DNA from: Mytilisepta virgata
Lineage: Eukaryota; Mollusca; Bivalvia; Mytilida; Mytilidae
Assembly (NCBI GenBank): GCA_028015205.1
Contig: CM051514.1
Coordinates: 7,130,001 to 7,194,000 of the forward strand
DNA: 64,000 bases
Reading direction: 5' to 3'
Part shown: one piece after another, positions 23,590-34,700 of the stretch
How positions within the stretch are numbered: the stretch's first letter is position 1
Layout of the letters: the number at the start of each line of letters is the position of its first letter
Program-made: the position numbers and the translations under genes
Notes under the pieces: generated by a model
Told to the model about the DNA's origin: nothing
Database searches by the model: none
The model's input: only the letters and a program-made list of their open reading frames with translations

Positions 23590-23925
23590 GACGATTCAAA
23601 TATCGGCAAAAGAATACCGAACTTCGCGGCGACAAAACAATGGGAAAAGTCCACAAAATCGAAGTCCAAAGAAAAGACAGTCAGGAAAATGGAACACAAA
23701 GAAAAAACGCCACAAAGATACATGTATAACTAAAAGAATAAAAAACATATAAAAAACTAAACAAAACTAGAACAAGACAGCACAGAAACTAAAGCACTAG
23801 CAATTTGAACTCCCATTAAAAACCTAGAATGACATCAGGTGCTCTGGAAGGGTAATCATGTCCTGCTCCATTAACCCGTCACAGTGCCAGTGAAGTGTCA
23901 AGTCTGGTGAGGTGTCATAATGAGG
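23590..23925 (+). repeat. Repeat P copy (3' region of the Penelope-like element)
   Basis: AATATCGGCAAAAGAATACC, GACAAAACAATGGGAAAAG, TCAGGTGCTCTGGAAGGGTA and GTGAAGTGTCAAGTCTGGTG match, inverted, the region after the reverse transcriptase at 11030-11340. The 63-codon frame across it is Lys-rich repeat sequence, not a gene. Confidence 0.75.
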
Positions 23926-24946
23926 TTTTCAGACAGTACGCTATGTTTTCCTCGAATTTAATCAAGTATTTCTGTTGATCCGATAGATCAGTTTTACAGT
24001 TGAAGATAAATTTATGGATGTCTGCAGTTTGAGATATCGATATTTATGAAACCCAGGAATGATAATTAGATTTTGGAAACTCATCTTAGCCCTGCAATAT
24101 GCATCTGTACATGTGGACAAAGTTGCGCGGAATGCATTGTGTGCAAGATAACTAAAATAAGCAATCAAAATTTTCAATATCAAGACCGAAAATATGCCGA
24201 TTTGATTATCGATATATAATTCCTAATTGATTAAGTTTAACTTTCTTTTAAATATTTCACTGCATTTTTCATCCCACTTTTTTAATCAAATAATTGAAAT
24301 ATTCCTTCTTTCAAACCCCATTACAAATCGAATGTTTCTTCCAAGAAGCAACTTTTTAATCATTGTCCGTTAGTTCGTACATTGACATGACCTGGTTTTA
24401 GTATCTCTCTTTTAGTATCTCTCAGGAATTGAGAATAAGGAGAGAAATTTTTCATTCTCAACTGGAAATCTAATTTTTAAACCATATAACTCTTATAGTG
24501 TTGTGATAATCTTTCATGAATGCTATTTTATCCTGCAATCATGTAATTTTCTGACCTAATAAGGGGGTCGAATAAATTTCAGTGTTATTATGTCAATGAT
24601 TAAGCCCCGCCCATTTACCAGAACCTCGTGTGACCAACATTGACAACGGGACGGCTATGTATTGCAAAAGCAATTCAAATTAGGAAAAAAATATGTAATT
24701 GACTTTATTTTATGCTGTTTTCTATCTCATTTCATAATGAATATAAAAAATACTTTGCACTTGTTGTCATGATTTACAGGGAATTATTTCACGCGGAAGA
24801 ACAAAATCAAGTGTTTGGAAACAGTGCTTGATATTTAATTACACCAAGCTGTGAGTTACCTCACGGGATTCAATTATTAGAAAAAAGTTTATCCATTTAA
24901 GAAAAATATTTCCCCTTCATAAATTGCAGGATAAAGACAACATTGA

Positions 24947-25132
24947 TACCTTGGCTTTGAATACAGAATTTATTTGGACTCGGCACGAAACTGGGGAAAA
25001 GACTCGCTGAAAGCTAGTCTTTTCACCAGTTTCTAAGCCTCATCCAAATAAATTCTGTATTCAAAGCCAAAGCGAGACTTTTCCCCAGTTTCGTGCCGAG
25101 TCCAAATAAATTCTGTATTCAAAGCCAAGGTA
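24947..25132. repeat. Inverted repeat with an extra third arm
   Basis: CTTGGCTTTGAATACAGAAT through CCAGTTTCG-type sequence is inverted at 25073-25132. Between them lies a second, diverged copy of the right arm (25018-25072), so the order is arm, inverted arm, inverted arm. Confidence 0.82.
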
Positions 25133-26095
25133 ACAATATTGTATATTTGCATTTCTGTGATTATCTACGAACAACAATATATAATTTTCCATATGTATGC
25201 ACTTTAGACTTATGGCTCTTTATATATATATGTTACGGTATCTTGATAAAAGAAATGGTTCTCATAGACGCAAGGTGTAAATTAAAAATGACAGAAATTG
25301 CCGACTTAGCATCGTTGCCAGTTGTGCACGGTAATGTTCTATCGACATACATGCAATTCTTGTTGTCCTGAATCTGCTTAGTACTAGGGATGGTTGAAAG
25401 GAGCTTGACCTACTGAGCTTACTCCAGGTTGAGATAGGGGTCCCTATTGTAGATATGAAGGGTTTTCAGGTCAAAAAACGAAAACCTGACCATAGACCTT
25501 AGTAGAAAACGTGTTTGGAAACTGAAAAAGGACTAGTATAATGGCCGCTACAGAGACAAAATTACCAATTACTACGTAATTAACTACACTTTTCCACTGC
25601 CAGTTAATACATGTTCCCCATTGTGTCCCCTTTAACTCCACTTCTGTATATTTAATGTATTATATTAATGGTTCTCAACCTAAAAATGCATGATATTTGA
25701 CACTGAAATTTCAGCAGCAACAAAAAACTAACAAAAATCCAGAATTGGTTGTTATTTGACTTCTTTGCTGAAGTATTGAGGAATTTATCTAATGGTTACT
25801 AATTCTTGAAACCTACATTTTTTATTTAGATGTAATTAATATGATAAATACAACACATTCGAATCGTGATCCATATTATATTAATTTTTATTATGTATTG
25901 TAACAGTATATCATAATCCAAAACTACCTACCGCCAGTCAGAAATCTTGGTTCATTAGTTAAGCGCTCTACTAACTGAGTCAAATGGACTGAATCAAACA
26001 GCTAACGGAGGGTAGTTATAAAACTGTTAATTTCTATTAATTTGGTATATATCAAGAGAAGCCTTGGTTCAGTAGCCACCGTTCTACCAAAGAAA

Positions 26096-26227
26096 TACTC
26101 CAATAGCACAGCTACATAGAGGCTAGAAGTACTCTAATAGCACAGCTACATAGAGGCTAGAAGTACTCTAATAGCACAGCTACATAGAGGCTAGAAGTAC
26201 TCCAATAGCACAGCTACATAGAGGGTA
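26096..26227 (+). repeat. 34-bp tandem repeat, four copies
   Basis: The unit TACTCTAATAGCACAGCTAC ATAGAGGCTAGAAG is repeated nearly perfectly four times. High identity indicates recent expansion. Confidence 0.93.
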
Positions 26228-26579
26228 GTTATCAATGTACATTTCTGTAACTTCATATATCAATTGAAACCCATTACAGTATTATAAAAGGAAAATTACA
26301 ACATCCCGCAAATTGATATCCTCGAACCAACCAAATTTTCACCAAAGCACAAAAACTGATAACTGAAAATTAACAAATAATAAACTTACCTGATATATAT
26401 TAACACACGTTATTCTCAGTTTTACATTCGAAGAACAAATTCATAAACCCCGAGGTAAAACTTGTTCAAAACGTATTTCATGTTATTGAGATATCAAATA
26501 TATAAACATAACTTCTAGTTTTTCTGTATTTGTAAATTAATGATACGTGTATTAAAAAACTCTTTGTATTAGATTGTAA

Positions 26580-26860
26580 CACAAAGACCAAATACTGCAA
26601 AGATATAACACATAGAAAATCTAAATATAATTATATATAGAACAAGAGAGCGCAATACCTGAAAATAGTGTGACATCAGGTGCTCAGGAAGGGTAACCAC
26701 GTCCTGTTCTGTTAATAAAACCCCTCACATTGCAAGTGAAGTATCTATTTCTGTGAAGTTTTAATTCCAGTAATATATAAAATTTAACAGAAGATATCTT
26801 GTCTTGAAATAGAAACTTCGTATCAGTCAATTTGATAGCAACCTGATCTGATCTAAAAAT
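26580..26860 (+). repeat. Repeat P copy, partial
   Basis: GACATCAGGTGCTCAGGAAG, GGTAACCACGTCCTGTTCTG, CTTGTCTTGAAATAGAAACT and TTCGTATCAGTCAATT correspond to blocks after the reverse transcriptase near 11.2-11.4 kb. Confidence 0.65.
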
Positions 26861-26954
26861 AGAATGGAGACTTTACTAAAATTTACATTTGTTGAATACT
26901 GTTGAATAAAATTACACCATTGATTTTTTTTCTATGCCATAATCATGTAATAAT

Positions 26955-27067
26955 TGAACTAGGTTGCTATCGATTTATCAACCCTCAAAATGAATATTAA
27001 CCGTGCCTTTGGCCCGGTGAATATTAGCGTTTTGTCGGGTTGATAAATTCCGATAGCAACCTAGTTC
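26955..27067. mobile_element. Small palindromic element
   Basis: GAACTAGGTTGCTATCGATT mirrors GATAGCAACCTAGTTC, with TATCAACCC and GAATATTA also inverted. Arms are about 48 bp with a short loop containing GGCCCGG. Confidence 0.82.
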
Positions 27068-27689
27068 AAAATCACTACATGTATAATATAACCCTACCAC
27101 AGCTAAAGCAGTTACTCTTCATACTCTACTTTACGAAGTAACGGGAGCAACCATTGGTTTTATTCGTAACAATATATGAGCTTGCTTTTTGTTCGGTTGT
27201 GCGCACACAACTTTTTTCCAATTCTATTTGATCCCATGTGATATACAAATCTACCCTTTTTTACTGCCTTATTCCACAAAATTTTAGAGCCTTCCTTTTT
27301 TCCAATTCCTTCTTTACTCCCATGATGAATTATGAAATAAATTGTCCTATGTGTACTCATGTTAACCCCGCCTAACAAGTTAACATTAATTCGCATTGTC
27401 CATTGTCGAGAAATTCAACGTAGATAGACTATAATGACGAAAAAGGGGGAGTAAAAAGTTCATGGGTAGGGGTCACTTTAATTTTTTTCTCTCCTGCGAG
27501 GGAAAGTTGCGAAAGGCGAGATATAGGTATTACTTTCTGGCGGCGGCGTAAACTTCTTTAAAACCTCAACAACTTTAAGGTTTTAATACCTACAATTAAG
27601 ATTTTCAGTCCACAGATACTTTATCGTATAAAGTGTCCCGTAGTATACTTGTCTTGTGAGCCTGACTTCATAAACATAAATGTAAAATA

Positions 27690-28480
27690 TGCGTACAAAT
27701 GTCGTGGTTAAATCCATTTCTCTGTAACTGTAATACATAGGCTAACCATATTTTGTCTATAGACAGTTCTTAGTTGGTACATGCCAGTCTGACACCTGCC
27801 TTCTGCCTTAACCCCAGTTTCATGGTTGAGTGACCTGCGTCACATTTTCGTGATTAAGTTCAATTCTTAGCAAATGGAATACCTAAGCCCACCATATCTT
27901 GTCAATAGATAGTTCTTAGTATGACACCTGCCTTTTGACCTTGACCTCAATTTCCTGCTTGAGTGACCTGTGTTACATTTTCGAGATTAAGTCCATTTCT
28001 CAGCAACTGTAATTTCTAGACCCACCATATTTGGTCTGTAGATAGTTCTTATTGGATAAATACCAGTCTAACACTTGTCAGCTGCATTTGATTTGAATTT
28101 TAGTCTTTCTGAGCCACTGTACTAACTAGACCCACAGTATTTGGTTGATAGAAGTTCTTAATGGGTGTATACCACTTTAACATGTGACACCATTTCTCAA
28201 CAACTTCAATACATAGACAACCATATTTGGTTTGTAGATAATCCTTGGTGGGTCTGATACCTTGACCTGAATCCACCGTTGCTGGTCTGTAGATACTCTT
28301 AAGCTTGACCACAATTTTAAGCTGGAGTGACTCTCATCCCATTTTTAAAAATAAGTCCATTTATCAACACATGTTATAAATGTATGTAGATCCACTATTT
28401 TTGGTCTGTAGATAGTTTTTGGTGGGTACATACCAGTCTTGAGGCAATAGAGCTGACATTGGACACAGTTTTAGGCTTGA
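27690..28480 (+). repeat. Degenerate tandem array, units of about 120-160 bp
   Basis: Five or six units share CCACCATATTTGGTCTGTAG ATAGTTCTTA, then ATACCAGTCT, then CTTGAGTGACCT and ATTAAGTCCATTTCTCAGCA. The 70-codon minus frame at 28100-28312 is a chance opening in this array. Confidence 0.75.
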
Positions 28481-28499
28481 ATGATATGCAGGAGATTTT

Positions 28500-29845
28500 C
28501 AGACAAATGTTGCCGGTCCATTACTATTTATTTTAATGCATTTTCCTTCGACTTGCAATGTCGGATATCAGATATTCTTTATTCTGTGTTCATGTGCCTA
28601 CTAAGACGAGACATTTAGTGTGTCAACTCTTGTTATAAAGGTGTGAGCTTCCGGCTCATTGCTGACTAAAACACCAATATAAACAGGGGTGATATGGACA
28701 AGGTTTTGTACTATATTCTATAACAGCATAGATTAGTTTTTTTTATTAGTCAGAGATTCATCTGACGTCAACTGAACAGACAAACTCGGGAATATACATC
28801 CTGGAAAATTACAAAGGACAACAGAAACCAAAAAAACTAATAGGACGAACTCCTATAAAAATCCGACAAGAACCCAGCTTTCTGATCCTAAAATGTAATG
28901 ATAACTTTTCGTGATGCCGCCAGTAAATTTTCCGTGATATAACAACTATCTATCCCTAACAAAACCCTGGCTGAATAGTTGTCATAGTAACGTACTGTCA
29001 GTATATGATGCATTGAGAAATGTAGACACCATATGTAGGTGTTTATGTTATATTGCATTTCTCGTAGTTTTTTCTTCAAATGTCCCGCGGTGTTACTTTA
29101 AATAAAAAAAATAAAATAAAAACAATCGGACATGTAAATCTTAAGTGTTGTTAATTTCAATTGGATAGAGTATATGTAAAAAGTCTTCGAAACTGTTGTT
29201 ATTTAATAATAAATATAATTTAAGAGGAGCACAATTGGTACCCATTGGTGTAACAATTGTCTGTTGGAATACACTGGACTGTCGAATTCAATAAACATGT
29301 TTAGAATATTACCTGTAAGAATCAGAATCAGATCCTGGATTAGACAGATGTCAATATATTGTAGTTAATGAAATTCACCCTTTTTAGACATGCTCCTACC
29401 TCATACTATTCAATATTTTTCTATTAAAAAAGAAACAACAGTAACCATGCTATATAGTTTCAAATCACGTCAGTCAACGGGTACCCTCGTCATTTACGAC
29501 GTCATTTACTAGTTTGTGAGGGAAGCCTGTATCCCGGGCACTATCTAAATTCATCAAGCGTCAAATTAATCGTTTAACGTGTGAATTACTGTCATTCAAA
29601 TAAAATTACGTAATTGTCTAGCAACAAAAACCCCATTCCTGACTTGCGGTTGACTATCCCGCCAAAAGTGGTCGTTCTTTACAGCAGGTGTCTCACTAGG
29701 AACACAGCGATTTATCTTTCAATCCGAATGATAAAACAGAAAATCCCGAAAGATGAAGGGAATTCCTCATTATATAGCATGTGCTGTCAATTTTGTGTAG
29801 TTGGGATAGATTTGAAAATTTTGAATGTCTTGCCAGTGAAAAAAA
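28500..29845. other. No gene recognised
   Basis: AT-rich DNA with a weak trace of repeat P-like sequence near 28770-28890 (ACTCCTATAAAAATCCGACA). No motif-bearing frame. Confidence 0.3.
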
Positions 29846-29849
29846 AAAT

Positions 29850-30052
29850 GGAAAAGTCCTAAATTCTCGATTGCACATGTACAGTTAATATTGTTTTTAA
29901 GGAATTCCGTTTTTCGTTTGAACTCCTCGATCTTTTTCCTTCAATTCTGTTGAAATGCCACGAATGACCTCGAAATCACACCTGCTGTGAGGAACGATAG
30001 CTCTGTCAAAATATGATAAAATACGTATGCATCCCGAGCTCTGCAAGTAGGA
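29850..30052 (+). repeat. Dispersed repeat D, copy 2
   Basis: Matches 20003-20207 over its length. It lies directly upstream of a truncated LINE, which may have landed in or beside it. Confidence 0.85.
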
Positions 30053-30120
30053 AATATCATGGATAGGATGCGGAAATATTTTTCCTAGGTGTGTCCAAAG
30101 CGAAACACTAACCCGGAAAA

Positions 30121-30660
30121 AAACTTGGATGGCTATCTATTTTTAAAAGAACTGATTATCACAAAGGTATTTTTATGTTTAAATGCGTGAATAATCTTGA
30201 ATATTTATGTGATGTCTTTAATACTGCTAATAATGCTTCAACTTATTCTTTACGATCAACAAAAAGAAGAAACGTGTTTGTACCTCGTCCAAATACAAAT
30301 TTTATGAAGAAAAGGTTTTACTATTCTGGAATTATTTTATGGAATTCTTTACCAATAGACCTAAAATTGAATAAAAATATAGAAACCTTCAGAAGAAATT
30401 ATACAGATTACTATTCTATTGTTTCAATGTTTATATTAAATGCATATAATTTTATTGATTTATATATATATATGTATATTTGTACATAAGATGGTCTACA
30501 TGATGCGGATGTTTGTAGATATTAGATCAATGTTAAATTAGTTTATTTTGTGTGTTTTATGAATTTATATTTTAATTGAGGGTCTCCGGGAAGATTAGCT
30601 TATTAACGCTAACTGTGTTACCCTCTTTAAATAAAGACATGACTTTCTTACTTACTTACT
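30121..30660 (+). pseudogene. 5'-truncated LINE: reverse transcriptase C-terminus and 3' end
   Basis: The frame from 30121 reads LGWLSIFKRTDYHKGIFMFK then CVNNLEYL, TYSLRSTKRRNVFVPRPNTN, MKKRFYYSGIILWNSLP and IETFRRNY. These are the standard C-terminal motifs of CR1/jockey-like LINE reverse transcriptases (LNWL...R..Y, Y.LRS, PRPNTN, W..LP, FK). The 3' UTR has GAGGGTCTCCGGGAAGATTA and ends in CTTACTTACTTACT, the short tandem tail such LINEs leave. The rest of the enzyme is missing; a dead 5'-truncated copy. Confidence 0.85.
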
Positions 30661-31416
30661 ATGTAATTATTTAAAAAAAAAGAGTTCCGGTGGCGGAAAA
30701 GATTGAAAACAATCGTATTGAAGCCATATGTAGGAAGAAATAGAACAAAATGTCATTTCTTTAATATTAGCCCAACAAATAAACAATACAAAAAATTAAT
30801 AATATGAAACAGATAACCCATGTAAATAGTTCATATTTTGAAATAAATGATACCAATAGAAATTGTTCAGAAAGAATTATATCTGAATCATGCCCTGGAA
30901 AGCAAATTAGAGTTATGTATTTTCTATAATTTAAGGCTTACTATACTGTTGTAAGGAAAAAACCCATTGCATGTCAAACGATCGCATTAATGAGTAAAGA
31001 TGTGAGTGCGTGATTGCGATTCTAAAGTGCACAGAAATAATTGACTACATTATTCCGTATCCGCTCTTATGTTTTATCGTTTATTTTACCGTTAAAGAAC
31101 GAAATATCTGTATGCACATTCTTAAATTAGCTAAAATAAAAATGACTAAAGCATGGCAGTCCTTAAATTTCCACGGGGTTCTGTCCAAAGCTGGTAAAAA
31201 AAGTAACCTCTGAAAATAGATACTTTATGAGTCATGCTGTTATTCTAGCTTTCAATTACTAACAATAATCACATATTTAAACGGAAAATGGTAATAATTC
31301 TAATTAATCCAAATTGCGTATAATATTATTTACTAGGCTTCATGCCAATACGTGTTTGTGTAAATGTTAAATTATAAATTAGGTACATAAATGTTTTCGT
31401 AATTATTTTTGTTATC

Positions 31417-31724
31417 TCATACACCAGGTTTTGGAGTATGCAGTAACTGGCTGTCCAAGTTTGCTGAATGGCAATTTGGTTTCACCAGATTCATTGGGGT
31501 ATATAAGGAAGAACAGTCTGTAGGAAAATTCAAATTTGAATGCATGGCAAATCGGCAGGGATAATCATAATCATTGTATCTGCCAAACCAAGGCTGGGAA
31601 AGGAAAGCATAATTTCCGACAAAAGCCCATGGATTCCATTCAGTTCTAGGAGCTTCTGTGGGCTCGTCATTGCTTTTCTTATCCAAGCTGTCCTTTTCTT
31701 CGTCTTTTTGTACGCTCTTAGGTT
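31417..31724 (-). CDS. Homeobox gene exon 5 (C-terminal region and stop)
   Basis: The exon starts after acceptor TAATTACAG and runs to TGA at 31419-31417. A charged linker ([16 protein letters not shown]) precedes an aromatic-rich segment ([29 protein letters not shown]) and a Ser/Pro/Asn-rich tail ending KPGV. No OAR or other catalogued C-terminal motif was recognised; a regulatory role is inferred only from position. Confidence 0.88.
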
Positions 31725-34700
31725 CTGTAATTAGAACAAAAATGAATCGTGAATTTGCTTTTAGCATGGAAATTAGTTTTAAAGGCATCTAAAATGGATC
31801 ACATTAACGTTTTATGTTTCCTTTGATACAATTCGCCCAAGACCAAAATTAATGCGCATCACGAATATAGTTCCCCATATTTTATAGTGCATTTTTTCTA
31901 TTTTAATTCCCCCCCACACCTTCTGTCTGCCTTTTATCGAGTATGTTTGTTAAAATATAAAGCACAAGGGTCATTGTACTTAATTTAAAAAAAAGGTTTT
32001 TAATCAGAAGTATGTAAAGGTTGTAATTTGGTCACTGTCAATATTGCCCAATTTCTGGATAGAAGGGGCTAAGCAAACATTTTCTAATATTTATAACAGA
32101 AATTTTGAGTATAAAGACTTGGAACAGTATTTCAAGAATGGAACGTAACAAATAAATGCCACAAATATACATGTATACCTAAAGAATAAAAAACCCTATT
32201 CAGCACAGCAATATGAACTCCCACATAAAACCGGAAGTGACATCAGGTACTCCGGAAAGGTATATAAAATAAGTAATAAAAAATTACTAACCTTCTTGGT
32301 TTATTTCAACACGTGGTGTGATACCTTTCCTCCATTTCGCTCGTCTGTTCTGGAACCAGATCTGTAAAAATTAATTAAAGGAAACTTTGATATGCAAACG
32401 AATATCTCGGAAAAACAAACTTTGTATACTGATATACATGTATTATCGAGCAAAAAATAGCTGCAAAATGTCAAACCGCGTGTCGAGGTTAAATTTTATT
32501 GGGGCAATTTTTCTACCGAAGGTCGGTAGTTCTCTCCGGGTACTCCGGCTTCCTCCACAAATAAAAACCTGGCCGCCGCGAAAAAGGCAAATGTGCTGAA
32601 AACGGCGTAAAAACCCCAACTAAACAAACAAAATTTTATTGGTGGATATCGGCGTTTAACATAAAGGGTTTGTATTACCACGTACAGTTTACTATTTTTG
32701 TTCATCTGTACAACTTAATTGGTGAAAGGGTGGATAGTAAACAACACGTGCTCATATTCAACAAGCTTTAATGGCAATCTTAGCTGCGTGCCAAATAAAT
32801 TCATTACGGCCAGCAGGTGACTTTTACATGAATTATTTTTGACGCCAATAATCTGCATCCTCCCAAGTCAGGGTTTTGTATCACGAGTAACCTTAGGTTG
32901 TTTTTAAATTCCGTTTGTAATATCCGGAAGAATATTATGTTTTCACAAGCCATGAATAAAAATTTCTCATATGTGTTAATTTATAGCTCTACAACGTACC
33001 ATAAACGTCTTCTTTCAATTGACAACAAGACCGGAAGTTGCAGTAGCTCAATTTACTGTTTAATGTACCTGCTTATTCAGGCATTTAATTTCGCAACATT
33101 ATTATTACAGTGTTATTTTGTGTATTCTTTCTTCAGTTTAAAAAATAACTAAATAAGTTTAACGAGATTCCCTTGAATAAAATATCAGCCGATTCATAAC
33201 TACGCTCAATTAGCTGCGTTGGTAGAGTACTCGTTTCGGTCAGTTGTCAGAGCAGTGGACTACTTTACCAAGGGCCCTGCAGGGTTCGATCCCATTATTA
33301 TTATTTTTTTTTTTTGGGGGGGGGGGGGTTATATAAGATTAGTAATAGAAAATATGCAAACCTCTTTAAACTTTTATGAAACATAAATATAATAATTTTT
33401 CCTGCTACTCACCTGAACGCGTGATTCTGCAAGATTTAATTTCTTTGCAAGCTCATCTCTGGTAACAACATCCGGGTATGGTGCTTTTCGGAATGCTTTT
33501 TCCATTTCCTTTAATTGATACGGTGAAAACGTAGTTCTAGAAAAGGGTAAAAATAATATGCATAAAGAATTGAGATAAGTGTGTTCTTTAAAACTGAGGA
33601 TAAATCAATGGACTATCAAATTTCAGACCCTTAATTTCTGAGTTAAGAAATTGCATGAAAATCTTACATTTGAACGACCAAATCGATGACCTCTTAGTGA
33701 TTTCGGGAAAGATCCGAAATTGACGTTTTCTCGGTTTTTAAATGTCTACCAGTGGGAAATTAGATGTCAAGACGTTACTTGAGGATATCAGGACAACCTT
33801 TGAAACAAACTGACGTCTAGTTTGCAAAATTAAAAAGTATTCATTTTTAAATTTTTTAAACATATTTCAAAAAGAAGCACGATTTAATTGGTTTGGGATT
33901 TTTAACATGTTTGTTTAAAGCATAGTCACAAAGTGATAAGATTTAGATCAATCTGGAATAAAAGATTTTAACTGAAGGACCTTACATTGAAATGAAATTA
34001 AAAGAAATTTAAAATCCCCATTTAGAGGTATCTTCGGCAGTATGCGAAGAAAACGATTGTAGACTAAAACGTGGTGAAAAAGGCGGGATTTAATAATACC
34101 TGTAATCGAATAGAAGAATCTTTTGGAAAAAGTTTACGCGTTTGTTTGCCGATAAAAGAAGACAAGCTCATCATAGATGCCGCTAAAAAAGTTCAAAGAA
34201 CGAAGATCACTTCCTTGCCCACCCCATAAAAGTGAAATGGTTTCCTAAGTAAAGCATTTTTTATCGTGTTTATTATCTTATATTTAATAGTGACTTAAGT
34301 GTAAAGTCACGATGATTTCCGTATTGCCACTCTCCTACGTTAAGGTACCACGTAAGACAATCAGTTTTTTTCCTTAACGGGTATACCTTATAGAGATCTG
34401 GTATTTAATTTTTTTGTTTGTTCACATTGTGGTCACTGATATGATCTTGCTCAAACATATATCGCCGTTCGTTGACAAAAAAGAACAATGAAATTTCGCA
34501 TTCAACCTCGCGTACGAAAGTTCATCTTAATATCGAATGCTTTATATATTTAAAATTTATTTTTCTTAAATAAAGTTAATTGAAATCTCTTCTAAGAAAG
34601 TTTTTCAACGTTGAGTCTTTGTAAAAACAGCGTTTTAACGCATCTTAACGTTGTCATGATATATAGCCCATATAGGGGCATCTTAATAATCACAATAGGT

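Noticed and set aside
23561..23752. 63-codon Lys/Arg-rich plus ORF
   Set aside because: It falls entirely in repeat P, whose other copies do not keep the frame.
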